Shown: piece after piece, positions 8,562 through 16,563 of the stretch
How the letters are laid out: the number at the start of each line of letters is the position of its first letter
Position numbering within the stretch: position 1 is the first letter of the stretch
Source: AP-15 sp963732095
GTDB taxonomy: Bacteria; Pseudomonadota; Alphaproteobacteria; ATCC43930; CGMCC-115725
DNA: 64,000 nucleotides
NCBI GenBank assembly: GCA_963732095.1
Contig: CAVSZA010000004.1
Coordinates: 39,644 to 103,643 of the forward strand
Direction: 5' to 3'
Made by a program: the position numbers and the translations under genes
The notes under the pieces: model-generated
What the model saw: only the letters and a program-made list of their open reading frames with translations
Told to the model about the DNA's origin: nothing
Database searches by the model: none

Positions 8562-10268
8562 TCACACCGCGGCGAGCATCGCATCGGCGATTTTCTCGGC
8601 GGTCATCAGGGTCGGGAAATTGGTGTTGGCGCACGGCACCGCCGGGAACAGCGAGGCGTCGACGACCCGCAGACCGCTGACCCCGCGCACCCGGCCCTGA
8701 CGGTCGGTCACCGCCATCGGGTCGTCCTCGGCGCCCATTCGGCAAGTGCAGGTCGCGTGCCAGACCCCGATCGCCGCCTTGCGGATGAAGTCCTCGAGCG
8801 CCTCGTCGTCGCGCATCAGTTGGTCGAAACGATAGCCCTCGACGATGACTTTCTCGATCATCATCCGGCGCAGCCAGGCGGGTCCGTCGAGCAGTTTGGC
8901 GATGACATCGGTGATCATCTTGTTCTTGGGGCTGACGACGCCGATCTTTCGGACCCGCTCGGTATAGCTCGCCGGGAACGGGTCGCTGGTGGCCTCGCGC
9001 AGCGCGGCGCTGATCTGCATCGCGCCGAGCCGCCGGAAGGCGTCCATCAGCCGTTCGAGGTCGCGGCGGTCGGACAAGAGGTTGAACTCGACGACCGGCT
9101 CGGCCCGCCAGTCGCGCGAGGCGAGCTTGACCTGGCCGGTTTCCGAAAACGTCTTATAGACGGCCGCGAGCAATGAGCCGATCTGCTCGCCGACCGCATG
9201 CCAGGATGATTTGCTGACGCCGACCACGAACATGTCGCCCGCCGGCGCACCGCCGATCCCGGAGGAATAGCGCAGTGCCAGCAGGATGTGCCGGCGGGTC
9301 AATCCGTTGAGCCGGTAATCGGGTTTGATGAAAGAGGAGACCGATATCGCCGGGTGGTCCATCAGTCTTTGCCCAACCCCCGGAACATGCGCCACGACTT
9401 CGATGCCGAGATCGCGAAGCTGACCCGCCGGCCCGACACCGGCCCGCAAGAGATGCGCCGGCGAGTGGATCGCGCCCGACGAGACGATGACTTCGCCACC
9501 CCGGAACTCCGTTTCATTACCGTCGACCAGCGCCTTGACGCCGACGCAACGCGTCCCCTCGAATAGTAGCTCTTTGACCTGGGTCAGGGCTGAGATCGTC
9601 AGGTTGTCGCGAAGACGGGTTCCCGGATCGAGATAGCCGATCGCCGCCGAGACGCGACGGTCATAGAGGTTGGAGATCGTGATCGGAAAATAGCCGTCAG
9701 TAAATTCGCCGTTCTGGTCTTGGACATAGGGAAAACCGGCCTCTTCGAACGCCTTGGCGACAGCTTTGGCGTGGCCATTCCACAGATCGGGGAAGATGCG
9801 GCGGACTGGGATACGGCCATCCTTGCCGTGCCACGGCCCGTCGAAATCCATATCGCGTTCGACTTTTTTAAAATAGGGCAGCACCGCGTTCCAGTTCCAC
9901 CCTTCCGCGCCGCGCGCCTCCCACTCGTCGTAATCGGTCGGCGCTCCGCGATTGGCGAGCTGGCCGTTGATCGACGAGCCGCCGCCGAGCACTCGCGCTT
10001 GCTCGTATTTGCGCAACGGCGGGCGGTCCTCCTCGGGGCGGTTGTGCGAGATGACTTCGGTGTGGACCTTGAGCTCGGTCCAATGGAAACGCGGATCGAA
10101 ATAGGCGGTGCCGGGGTAGCTGTCGAGGATCTCCGGCGGCACCTTGCCGTGCGGCGTGTCCTGGCCGGCCTCGCACAGCAGGACCTTGTTGCTGCTTTTG
10201 GCGGAGAGCCGGTTCGCCATGACGGACCCAGCTGACCCGCCGCCGACGATGACGTAATCGTAGGTCAT
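8562..10268 (-). CDS. GMC-family FAD-dependent oxidoreductase (choline dehydrogenase-like)
   Basis: This is a 568-aa flavoprotein that probably oxidises an alcohol to an aldehyde or ketone. It has the N-terminal FAD-binding YVIVGGGSAGSVMANRLS, GMC signature 1 around residue 90 (LGGGSSINGQLANRGAP), signature 2 near residue 265 (SSGAIHSPAHLLRAGVGP), and the C-terminal catalytic His in GVWHATCTCRMG. The start at 10268 gives MTYDYVIVGGG and is preceded by GGGAGATG; an earlier in-frame start adds 35 implausible residues. It is divergent from the MaoC gene, so promoters for both must lie in about 10269-10360. The substrate cannot be read from the sequence. Confidence 0.88.
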   Translation of the reverse strand: MTYDYVIVGGGSAGSVMANRLSAKSSNKVLLCEAGQDTPHGKVPPEILDSYPGTAYFDPRFHWTELKVHTEVISHNRPEEDRPPLRKYEQARVLGGGSSINGQLANRGAPTDYDEWEARGAEGWNWNAVLPYFKKVERDMDFDGPWHGKDGRIPVRRIFPDLWNGHAKAVAKAFEEAGFPYVQDQNGEFTDGYFPITISNLYDRRVSAAIGYLDPGTRLRDNLTISALTQVKELLFEGTRCVGVKALVDGNETEFRGGEVIVSSGAIHSPAHLLRAGVGPAGQLRDLGIEVVAHVPGVGQRLMDHPAISVSSFIKPDYRLNGLTRRHILLALRYSSGIGGAPAGDMFVVGVSKSSWHAVGEQIGSLLAAVYKTFSETGQVKLASRDWRAEPVVEFNLLSDRRDLERLMDAFRRLGAMQISAALREATSDPFPASYTERVRKIGVVSPKNKMITDVIAKLLDGPAWLRRMMIEKVIVEGYRFDQLMRDDEALEDFIRKAAIGVWHATCTCRMGAEDDPMAVTDRQGRVRGVSGLRVVDASLFPAVPCANTNFPTLMTAEKIADAMLAAV

Positions 10269-10365
10269 CTCCCTCCCTTCGGCATAACCACGACTTTTTT
10301 CTGCAGGTGATGTAATGCAGCAGCGCCCGGCCGCGTTCAAGCCCCGGGCAATATGCGAGGCGTGT

Positions 10366-10821
10366 TTGACCAAAGAGCGATACTTCGAAGACTACATTCC
10401 GGGCACCGTATACGAGTATGGGGAGATCCGGGTCGACGAGGCCGAGATCCTCGAATTTGCGCGGCGCTTTGATCCGCAGGACATGCATGTCGACCGCGAG
10501 GCGGCAAAGCGCGGCCGCTTTGGCGGCCTGATCGCCAGCGGCTGGCACACCGGAGCGATGATGATGCGGCTGCTCGCCGACAATTTTTTGCCGAAGGCGG
10601 CGAGCCTTGCCTCTCCCGGCATCGACGAACTGCGCTGGTCGTTTCCGGTTCGGCCCGGGGACGTGCTGCGCATCCGGGTCTCGGTGCTCGAAGCGACGCC
10701 CTCACGCTCAAAACCCGACCGAGGCATGGTGCGCACGCTGATCGAGGTGCTGAACCAGGACGGAAAAATCGTCATGAGCCTGAAGCCGATGAACATCATC
10801 GCGCGCCGGAGCAAGTCTTGA
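10366..10821 (+). CDS. MaoC-family (R)-specific enoyl-CoA hydratase/dehydratase
   Basis: This hot-dog-fold hydratase probably adds water to an enoyl-CoA. The family motifs are visible: YFEDYIPGTVYEYG at the start, FDPQDMHVDREAA with the active-site Asp/His, and FGGLIASGWHTGAMMMRL. I prefer the TTG start at 10366 (151 aa, product beginning MTKERYFEDY) because relatives begin there; an in-frame ATG at 10315 would add 17 residues. The stop TGA overlaps the TTG start of the phosphoesterase gene, implying translational coupling. It is the first gene of the plus-strand pair in this catabolic region. Confidence 0.85.
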   Translation: MTKERYFEDYIPGTVYEYGEIRVDEAEILEFARRFDPQDMHVDREAAKRGRFGGLIASGWHTGAMMMRLLADNFLPKAASLASPGIDELRWSFPVRPGDVLRIRVSVLEATPSRSKPDRGMVRTLIEVLNQDGKIVMSLKPMNIIARRSKS

Positions 10822-11402
10822 AGATCGGTGTCGTCTCTGACGTGCACTGCAATCACACCGGTTTGCTGCAGGCGTTGGAAATACTCGGCGATGCCGACGA
10901 GCTGATTTGCCTCGGCGACAGCATCTACGAATACCGCTTCTCGAACGAGGTCGTACGTCTTCTGAGGGACCGCGGCGTCCACACTATTGTCGGCAACCAC
11001 GAAGAGGGCTTTCTCGGCCCGCAAGGCGCCCGCGCGCGCCAGCCCGACTGGATCGATCGCTCGCTCCTCCAGTGGCTCGCCGACCGGCCGAAGCGGCTCC
11101 AACTCGATATCGGCGGAAAGAAGCTGCTGCTCGTCCACTCGACTCCATGGGAGCCGCAGGGCGCGTACGTATACCCGCACAACTCCCTATTGGCGCGGTT
11201 CGGCGAGACCGAAGCGAATTTCGTGCTCTACGGCCACACCCACCATCAGCTGGTGCGCCGCGTCGGCAAGGTGCTGGTGATCAACCCGGGCTCAGCCGGC
11301 GAAGCGCGCGACCAAGGCAACGGCCGGCAACTGAGCTGCGCCATGCTCGACACCGTCAGCGAAGAAGTCGTGGTGACCGATTACCCGGAACTCCGGGGAT
11401 AA
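10818..11402 (+). CDS. Metallophosphoesterase (YfcE/MJ0936-type phosphodiesterase)
   Basis: The 194-aa calcineurin-like phosphoesterase has all metal-binding blocks in order: SDVHCN near residue 7, CLGDS near residue 34, VGNHEEG near residue 57, LLVHSTPWEP near residue 108 and YGHTHHQ near residue 138, followed by INPGSAGEARD. The family hydrolyses phosphodiesters with two metal ions in the cytoplasm; the physiological substrate is usually unknown. The start is TTG, overlapping the upstream MaoC stop in the sequence TTGA. A hairpin repeat follows immediately and may act as the end of the transcript. Confidence 0.85.
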   Translation: MKIGVVSDVHCNHTGLLQALEILGDADELICLGDSIYEYRFSNEVVRLLRDRGVHTIVGNHEEGFLGPQGARARQPDWIDRSLLQWLADRPKRLQLDIGGKKLLLVHSTPWEPQGAYVYPHNSLLARFGETEANFVLYGHTHHQLVRRVGKVLVINPGSAGEARDQGNGRQLSCAMLDTVSEEVVVTDYPELRG

Positions 11403-11404
11403 AG

Positions 11405-11478
11405 TTCACCACGGAGACACAAAGGACACGGAGGACGATACCCAACTCTCAGTGTCCTCCGTGATCTCCGTGGTGCAT
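11405..11478. repeat. Intergenic hairpin repeat (CACCACRGAG family), copy 2
   Basis: Imperfect inverted repeat: CACCACGGAGACAC..GGACACGGAGGAC on the left and GTGTCCTCCGTGATCTCCGTGGTG on the right. It belongs to the same family as the element between korA and korB. It lies between two convergent genes, the phosphoesterase and the enoyl-CoA hydratase. Confidence 0.7.
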
Positions 11479-11482
11479 TCTT

Positions 11483-12244
11483 TTAGGCTGCGCCCTTGCG
11501 GGTGAGGAAATCCTTGAAGCCTTCCCGCGGGTGGCCGGCGGCGAGCCAGGTGGCACGCGCGTCCTCTTCATTGTCGTAGCGCTCGCGCCATCCCATCCCG
11601 ATCTGCTCGTGCAGCAAGCGCTTCAGGCCCTGCACCATGCGCGCATCGTTCTTGGCGATCATCTGCCCAATCTCGAGGCAGGCATCGAGCAGGCGTGCAG
11701 CGGGGACGACCTGATTGAGAAGCCCGATGCGCTCCGCCTCCTCGGAAGTGACGATCCGACCGGTGTAGAGCAGCTCCTTGGCTTTCGGCAGGCCGACCAA
11801 AAGCGGCAACGACCAGCTGGAATTCACCCGCCCGTAGCTCGCTGCGAGAAACCGAAAGGCGGTGCGCTCGCACCCGATCCGCAGATCCAGCGTCGAGCTC
11901 AACAGGGCAGCGCCGCCATAGGCGAGCCCGTTGATCGCGCCGATCAGCGGCTTGGCGAAGGTTGCGATGTGCCAAGTGGCGCGGCCGCGCACCTCGCCGC
12001 GGGTCGCCAGTTCCTCAGCGCTGAGCCCGGCCATCTCATGAATGTCGGCGCCCGCAGAAAATGCCCGGTCCCCGGCGCCGGTCAGGATTACGGCCTTGAT
12101 GTCGTCATCCGCCTCGTATTGGGTCAGGGCCTCGTCGAGCTCTCGCACCAGCGGAAAGCTCAAGGCGTTGAGCTTGTCCGGGCGATTGAGCGTGATCACG
12201 GCAACCGCGTCGAAACGCTCGGTCAGAATGTGTTCATAGGCCAT
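11483..12244 (-). CDS. Enoyl-CoA hydratase/isomerase (crotonase family)
   Basis: This 253-aa crotonase-fold protein binds acyl-CoA and hydrates or isomerises it. Visible motifs are VAVITLNRPDKLNALS at the N-terminus, the oxyanion-hole segment AGDRAFSAGADIHEMA near residue 65, and INGLAYGGAALLSSTLDLRI near residue 105. The Glu normally following the second glycine-rich segment is not obvious here, so hydratase activity is less certain than family membership. The ATG at 12244 has AGGAGGGC just upstream. It is divergent from the CoA-transferase at 12335, with about 90 bp between starts. Confidence 0.85.
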   Translation of the reverse strand: MAYEHILTERFDAVAVITLNRPDKLNALSFPLVRELDEALTQYEADDDIKAVILTGAGDRAFSAGADIHEMAGLSAEELATRGEVRGRATWHIATFAKPLIGAINGLAYGGAALLSSTLDLRIGCERTAFRFLAASYGRVNSSWSLPLLVGLPKAKELLYTGRIVTSEEAERIGLLNQVVPAARLLDACLEIGQMIAKNDARMVQGLKRLLHEQIGMGWRERYDNEEDARATWLAAGHPREGFKDFLTRKGAA

Positions 12245-12334
12245 GGCTCGCCCTCCTGCGCGGCTCCTCGATCGTTTGACACTACGCGGGAGCAGGTATT
12301 CACTCAACCACTGCGCAGATTTTGGAGGCGGAAG

Positions 12335-13486
12335 ATGGTCGGATCCCTGGAAGGTGTGCGGGTGCTCGAACTGGCGCGGTACCAGGCGGGTCCGCGCGGC
12401 GGCATGATCCTGTCCGATCTCGGCGCCGAGGTCATCAAAATCGAGAAGCTGGGCGGCGAGGAAACCCGCCGGTCGGAGCCATTGGTGCGCGGCCAGAGCG
12501 TCTATTTCTCGGTCTACAATCGCGGCAAGAAGAGCCTTTGCCTCGACATGCGCACGCCCCGCGGCAAAGACGTCTTCGCCGCGTTGGTCCCAACCGCCGA
12601 TGTCGTGCTCGAAAACTTCCGCCCCGGCACGATGGCGCAGATGGGGTTCGGCTATGACCAGCTGCGCGCGCTGAAGCCGGACATTATCCTGACCTCGGTG
12701 TCCGGGTTCGGGCAATACGGTCCCTATCGCGAGCGCCCGGCCTTCGACCCGCTCGGCCAAGCGATGAGCGGGCTGATGTCGTTGACCGGCGCGCCGGTCG
12801 GGACGCCGCTCGGCGCGGCTACCTCATTGGTCGACCGCTACACCTCGTTGCACGCGACAATCGGCACATTAGCCGCCCTGCACCACCGCGACCGCACCGG
12901 CGAAGGCCAGCTGGTCGATTGCTGCCTGATGGATTCGGCGCTGACGATGGTTGAGATCCCGACTTCCTACTATCTCGCCACGGGCGAGGAGGGTGGCGAA
13001 GCCGGCCGGCCGCCCTTCAAGGCGAAGGACGGCCATGTCGTCATCTCCGCTTCCGGCAGCGCGATGGCGACGCGCCTCATGCAGATCGCGACCGGCAACA
13101 AGGAGGCCGCCGCCGAGGGCTGGACCAGCCGGGTCGGCCGCGGCGACGCGCGCCGCAAGGCGGTCGAGGCGTGGTGCGCCGAGAACACCGTCGACCACAT
13201 CGTCAAGACCTTGCTCGACGCCGAGATTCCGGTCGCGCCGGTCAAGACGATCCCGCAGGTCGCGGTCGACCCGCACCTCTGGGAACGCGAGATGCTCGTC
13301 AAGATGGCGGACCCGGTCGCCGGAGAGATGTACCTGCCGGGTGCAACGATCAAGATGTCGAAAACGCCGGGCCGCGTCGGCCCGGTCCCAACCCCGGGCC
13401 AGCACACCGACGATGTCCTCTCGCGGCTCCTCGGCTACGACAGCGCCATGTTGGAAGAGCTCCGGCAGGCCAAGGTCATCGCGTAA
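12335..13486 (+). CDS. CaiB/BaiF (class III) CoA-transferase
   Basis: This 383-aa protein is a normal-length family III CoA-transferase. Motifs in order are SLEGVRVLELARYQAGPRGGM at the start, DLGAEVIKIEKLGGEETRR near residue 30, NRGKKSLCLDMRTPRGKD near residue 70, and the catalytic Asp in SLVDRYTSLHA near residue 167. The enzyme uses a covalent aspartyl-CoA thioester to exchange CoA between acids. The ATG at 12335 follows GGAGGCGGAAG. Its divergent neighbour is an enoyl-CoA hydratase, so activation of a carboxylic acid followed by beta-oxidation-type steps is likely. The acid is unknown. Confidence 0.9.
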   Translation: MVGSLEGVRVLELARYQAGPRGGMILSDLGAEVIKIEKLGGEETRRSEPLVRGQSVYFSVYNRGKKSLCLDMRTPRGKDVFAALVPTADVVLENFRPGTMAQMGFGYDQLRALKPDIILTSVSGFGQYGPYRERPAFDPLGQAMSGLMSLTGAPVGTPLGAATSLVDRYTSLHATIGTLAALHHRDRTGEGQLVDCCLMDSALTMVEIPTSYYLATGEEGGEAGRPPFKAKDGHVVISASGSAMATRLMQIATGNKEAAAEGWTSRVGRGDARRKAVEAWCAENTVDHIVKTLLDAEIPVAPVKTIPQVAVDPHLWEREMLVKMADPVAGEMYLPGATIKMSKTPGRVGPVPTPGQHTDDVLSRLLGYDSAMLEELRQAKVIA

Positions 13487-13549
13487 ATAGCCGCACAGTT
13501 TGCTAACGGAGCGCTGGATCCCAATTTACCATGCGGAGGCGCTGCAACG

Positions 13550-13750
13550 ATGGCCGTAATGCTCTCAAAGACATATGACGCGCTCATCGCTGCCGGTGCG
13601 CCTGACGATAAGGCGCGTGCTGCGGCGGAAGAACTCGCTGGCTATGAAAGCCGGTTCACCAAGATCGAGACCGACCTTGCGGTCCTCAAATGGATGGTTG
13701 GTGTTAACCTCGCTGCTTCTTTGTCGCTCGTAATCAAGGCCTTCACCTAA
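13550..13750 (+). CDS. Small membrane-anchored protein of the DUF1640 type
   Basis: The product is 66 aa. It has an N-terminal helix with the pattern AAGAPDDKARAAAEELA, a short charged linker (RFTKIETDLAVLKW) and a C-terminal hydrophobic segment WMVGVNLAASLSLVIKAF. That architecture (small helix, short coiled coil, LKWMVG-membrane anchor) is typical of short alphaproteobacterial proteins related to DUF1640, though the coiled-coil part is much shorter than usual. Ribosome-binding site GGAGGC lies 9 bases before ATG 13550. Function unknown. Confidence 0.65.
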   Translation: MAVMLSKTYDALIAAGAPDDKARAAAEELAGYESRFTKIETDLAVLKWMVGVNLAASLSLVIKAFT

Positions 13751-13761
13751 CGCGCAGCGGT

Positions 13762-14574
13762 TCAGAGCGGCCAGCCGAGCCAGTCGCAGACGCCGCGCCC
13801 TATCACCCACTCCTGGTCTGCCGCCGAGAGCCACGGCAACTCCTCGGTGAACAAGGTAATCGCCTGGCGGTAGGTACAGGGCAGCCGGGTCAAATCGGTG
13901 CCCCAGAACATTCGGCGCGGGCCAAAGGCGTCGAATACCCGGCGCAAGTAGGGGTGCAAATTGTAATAGGGATAATCGTGGCTCGAATAAGCCGGCAATG
14001 CTGAGGCCTTGACCGCGACGTTGGGCAGCCGAGCCAGACGCAACAGCTTTGGCAGGTCGTCGAAGGCGGCATTGTCCTTCGCCCGCAGCAAGGCCAGATG
14101 GTCGATGACGAGCTTGAGTTCGGGATGATGCCCGGCAATGCGGTCGATTTGCGGCAGCAAGCCTGACGGCGAGACCATAACCGGGAGCCCGGCGCGCTCT
14201 GCCTCTTCCCACACCCAACCCGACGGATCATCGAACAACGCCCGCGCCTCGGCCGTATTCGACGTGACCCTGAGACCGAGCATCCCCGGCTGATCGCGCC
14301 AATCGCTCAGCGAGCGAGCCGCCGCCGGCGGCCGGCCCATCACCGCGAAGCGATTGGGGTGGAGACGCGCCGCTTCCAGCGCCAGATCGTTGCGGTCACC
14401 CTCCCAGGAGGGTGGCACGATCACGACCCGAGCGACCCCGGCCGCCTCCATCTCCTTCAACAGATCATCCTTCGAGAAGGGCTGCGCCCGGTGCGGTGAG
14501 CTGCGCCCGGCCGGCCAACGCCGCTGCGGCGTATTGGCGCCCCAGATGTGAACCTGCGCGTCGACGATCAGCAT
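13762..14574 (-). CDS. Amidohydrolase-2 family metal-dependent hydrolase
   Basis: The 270-aa TIM-barrel hydrolase starts MLIVDAQVHIWG, the typical first metal-binding strand of the amidohydrolase_2 (ACMSD-like) group. It contains VVIVPPSWEGDRNDLALEAA and LKLVIDHLALL near the middle, and ends with FGPRRMFWGTDLTRLPC, in which the Asp is the usual catalytic or metal residue. The start at 14574 follows GGGAGAAAGTGAC. Relatives hydrolyse lactones or decarboxylate aromatic acids. The neighbours (CoA-transferases, LLM, GMC) fit a degradation pathway, but the substrate is not visible. Confidence 0.85.
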   Translation of the reverse strand: MLIVDAQVHIWGANTPQRRWPAGRSSPHRAQPFSKDDLLKEMEAAGVARVVIVPPSWEGDRNDLALEAARLHPNRFAVMGRPPAAARSLSDWRDQPGMLGLRVTSNTAEARALFDDPSGWVWEEAERAGLPVMVSPSGLLPQIDRIAGHHPELKLVIDHLALLRAKDNAAFDDLPKLLRLARLPNVAVKASALPAYSSHDYPYYNLHPYLRRVFDAFGPRRMFWGTDLTRLPCTYRQAITLFTEELPWLSAADQEWVIGRGVCDWLGWPL

Positions 14575-14649
14575 GTCACTTTCTCCCATCTTGCCGCAGG
14601 CCATGCTCGGCGGCTAAGCCGCCGCCCGATGCCTGACGCGGTTCGGGGG

Positions 14650-15063
14650 TCAAGCGGCAATCGCGACGCCGCTTCGCCCGGCCGCGGCGACGAGCGCCGC
14701 GACCTTGGTCATCAGCGGAAAACCGCGACGGATCGCAAGCTCCAAATACGTGGCATCGTAGGTCGTCAGTCCTTCGGCTCTCGCCAGCGCAAGGATCTCG
14801 CGCCCGGCGCGCGCGGTTGTTTCGTTGTCGGTCGCGATCGGCAGGTCGGCGATTAGCTCAAGGCGTATTGTGACGTCCGCCGTGGTGATCCGGCCGCGTC
14901 TCTCCGCCTGCAGCAGAACGTTGGCGACTTCCAGATGCCAAAGTCCGGGAACGACCGCGCCATGATCTCGAACCTGTTCGAACAAGGCGTCCGATTCCGG
15001 CGAGGCCTCATCCTCGAAACACCAGCTCAGCGCCGCCGATGAGTCAATGACGAGAGCGCTCAC
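14650..15063 (-). CDS. VapC-type PIN-domain toxin (pair 1)
   Basis: This is a 137-aa PIN-domain ribonuclease. The acidic active-site residues are in place: VIDSSAALSW at the N-terminus, WHLEVANVL near residue 45, and LTTYDATYLELAIRRG with LMTKVAAL near the C-terminus. VapC toxins cleave tRNA or rRNA and are held inactive by the cognate antitoxin. The gene overlaps the antitoxin gene upstream by 4 bases (ATGA), the classic coupled arrangement with the antitoxin first. Confidence 0.88.
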   Translation of the reverse strand: MSALVIDSSAALSWCFEDEASPESDALFEQVRDHGAVVPGLWHLEVANVLLQAERRGRITTADVTIRLELIADLPIATDNETTARAGREILALARAEGLTTYDATYLELAIRRGFPLMTKVAALVAAAGRSGVAIAA

Positions 15064-15299
15064 CGGCGACCTGCATCCCGGAGCTCCTGCCAGGAGAGCC
15101 CGCCAAGCGTCGTTCCCTTGCGCAACAGCTTGAGCTTTTCATGGGCATCGTTGACGCGCTCGCGGTCGATGCGTGTTGCACTCACCAGCCGTGCAACGGG
15201 CTTGCCGTGCTTGGTTATAACCACTTCCTCACCGTCGGCTACCCGGTCTAGGAGGCTCGAAAGGTGCGTTTTTGCTTCGAAGGCTCCTACCGTGATCAT
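15060..15299 (-). CDS. Phd/YefM-family antitoxin (pair 1)
   Basis: The 79-aa protein begins MITVGAFEAKTHLSSLLDRV and continues GEEVVITKHGKPVARLV, the unmistakable Phd/YefM DNA-binding N-terminal domain. The C-terminal 30 residues would wrap the toxin. Such antitoxins repress their own promoter. A perfect 8-bp inverted repeat lies just upstream at 15314-15335. It is the first gene of the pair and overlaps the PIN toxin gene by 4 bases. Confidence 0.88.
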   Translation of the reverse strand: MITVGAFEAKTHLSSLLDRVADGEEVVITKHGKPVARLVSATRIDRERVNDAHEKLKLLRKGTTLGGLSWQELRDAGRR

Positions 15300-15313
15300 T
15301 GCCGACCGACCTT

Positions 15314-15335
15314 TTAGACTAGTTGTATAGTCTAA
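15314..15335. promoter_or_regulatory. Candidate operator of toxin-antitoxin pair 1
   Basis: Perfect inverted repeat TTAGACTA-gttgta-TAGTCTAA located 15 bp upstream of the antitoxin start, inside the region that must contain the promoter. Phd/YefM antitoxins usually bind such palindromes to repress their own operon. The half-site core GACTA recurs in the candidate operator of pair 2 at 16468-16493. Confidence 0.6.
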
Positions 15336-15371
15336 CCAAATTCTAGCGGCTTGGAAGGCCGCAAAATTCCG

Positions 15372-15789
15372 TCATACCGCCTCTTCCGTCGCCGGCCGCA
15401 GACCCGACAAGTAGAGCGATCGGGCGGCAATGTTGACGCCGTCGCCGTAGAGAGATTCATCGCCCTCGACGATCACGTCGCCGAGATTGATGCCGATGCG
15501 CAATTCGACGCGGTTGTCCACCCCGACACCCGTGTTCCGCTCGGGCATCGCCTGCTGCACCGCGACCGCGCAACGCACCGCATCGTCGACGCTGGCAAAT
15601 TCCACCAGTATGCCGTCGCCGCTGGTCTTGACGATACGGCCCCGGTGCTCGGCGATCTTCGGAATCGACCAGATCGCTGCGCAGCGATCTGAGATGTTCA
15701 AGCGTGCCCTCCTCGTCCGCGCCCGTCAGCCGCGAGTACTCCCACCACTTCGGCGGCGAGGATCGCGGCGAGACGGCGGGTGGAAGTCA
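15372..15789 (-). pseudogene. Class III adenylate/guanylate cyclase, degenerate fragment
   Basis: On the minus strand the segment starts with the cyclase N-terminus (TSTRRLAAILAAEV, then a frameshifted LTGADEEGTLEHLRSL). It continues in another frame as PKIAEHRGRIVKTSGDGILVEF, VDNRVELRIGINLGDVIVEG and GDGVNIAARSL, then stops. Only the first part of the catalytic domain is present and the rest (including any TPR region) is missing. It is closely similar to the intact cyclase at 16564-18312 and appears to be the remains of a second tandem copy, separated from its own first codons by the intervening toxin-antitoxin pair 2. Confidence 0.8.
15754..15781. repeat. 28-bp direct repeat flanking toxin-antitoxin pair 2, copy A
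   Basis: The sequence CGGCGAGGATCGCGGCGAGA continues for eight more bases to position 15781. The identical 28 bases occur at 16531-16558. It encodes the cyclase N-terminal motif RRLAAILA on the minus strand. The two copies bracket the second toxin-antitoxin pair. Confidence 0.85.
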
Positions 15790-15797
15790 CGTCCAGC

Positions 15798-16199
15798 TCA
15801 GCGGAAGGGGCTGAAGGCCGACACCCCGAGCCGCTCGAAATCGCGCAGGTTTCGCGTCACTACCGTCAGGTTGTGCACCAGTGCAGTAGCGGCGATCATA
15901 GCGTCCGCGATGAGTTCGGCGGGCTTTCCGTGCATCAGCCGGGCCCAGCAACGGAAAGCGTCACCATGCATCGGCAGAACATTGTAAGACGCGGCGACGC
16001 TGTCGATCCAGCTCTCGACGACCGTGGCCCTTCCATGGTCTTGCTGTCTGGCGTTCTCCAATCCTGCCTGAAGCTCGCCGAGGGTAACCGCCGAGATAAA
16101 GATTTGGTCCGAGCCGATGCCCGACAACCAGGCGATGACACTGCTATGCGGCCGGGGGCGGCGCAGCTCGGATATGACGTTCGTGTCGAGTAGGTACAT
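15798..16199 (-). CDS. VapC/FitB-type PIN-domain toxin (pair 2)
   Basis: This 133-aa PIN-domain protein starts MYLLDTNVISELRRPRP, the signature of the FitB/VapC subgroup. It has TLGELQAGLENAR with the conserved Glu near residue 45, ELIADAMIAATAL near residue 95 and LTVVTRNLRDFERLGV at the C-terminus. The start at 16199 is preferred because family members begin at this Met. The gene's start codon overlaps the antitoxin stop by one base (TGATG), indicating coupled translation. It is predicted to be an RNase toxin neutralised by the upstream antitoxin. Confidence 0.9.
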   Translation of the reverse strand: MYLLDTNVISELRRPRPHSSVIAWLSGIGSDQIFISAVTLGELQAGLENARQQDHGRATVVESWIDSVAASYNVLPMHGDAFRCWARLMHGKPAELIADAMIAATALVHNLTVVTRNLRDFERLGVSAFSPFR

Positions 16200-16453
16200 C
16201 ACTTGAGCTTGGGCGCTGATCGCCATCGCCAGCGATCGCGGTCAGGGATTTCCAAGTCAAACCGCGGCTCGGGTGCAAGCAGAAGCTCCTTGAGCGTCGG
16301 CCGAGCTCGTTGCTGCAGCCTGTGCCACTCGTCGATCGGTACTAGGACCGCCGTCTCGACACCCCGCTTCGTGACAATTTGCGGCCCGTCGGTGACGCTC
16401 TTTTCAAGCAATTCACTAAATCGAGCCTTTGCATCCTGGACCGGCCAACTCAT
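16199..16453 (-). CDS. Phd/YefM-type antitoxin (pair 2)
   Basis: The 84-aa protein begins MSWPVQDAKARFSELLEKS and continues GPQIVTKRGVETAVLVPIDEW, the Phd/YefM fold with the usual KRG-E-AVLVP segment. Its basic, proline-containing tail would contact the PIN toxin. The start at 16453 is chosen because the in-frame codons further upstream encode the leftover cyclase N-terminus (TATRRLAAILA). A near-palindrome at 16468-16493 is the likely operator. Confidence 0.88.
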   Translation of the reverse strand: MSWPVQDAKARFSELLEKSVTDGPQIVTKRGVETAVLVPIDEWHRLQQRARPTLKELLLAPEPRFDLEIPDRDRWRWRSAPKLK

Positions 16454-16467
16454 CTTCGGCTTCCCAT

Positions 16468-16493
16468 GCTGACTAGGGAGATGACTAGTTAGC
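16468..16493. promoter_or_regulatory. Candidate operator of toxin-antitoxin pair 2
   Basis: GCTGACTAG at 16468-16476 is inverse to CTAGTTAGC at 16485-16493, eight of nine bases matching, and sits 15 bp upstream of the antitoxin start. The heptamer TGACTAG also occurs twice directly. This matches the expected position of an autoregulatory operator and shares the GACTA core with operator 1. Confidence 0.5.
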
Positions 16494-16530
16494 GATACGC
16501 GAGGAAACCGCAAGGTCCTTCTTTTCTCGA

Positions 16531-16558
16531 CGGCGAGGATCGCGGCGAGACGGCGGGT
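16531..16558. repeat. 28-bp direct repeat flanking toxin-antitoxin pair 2, copy B
   Basis: Identical to 15754-15781. On the minus strand this copy is part of ATGACCGCGACCCGCCGTCT and following bases (16567 downwards), a complete start of a second cyclase gene whose ATG overlaps the stop of the intact cyclase (ATGA). After about 12 codons the cyclase reading is lost and the antitoxin promoter begins. Confidence 0.85.
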
Positions 16559-16563
16559 CGCGG

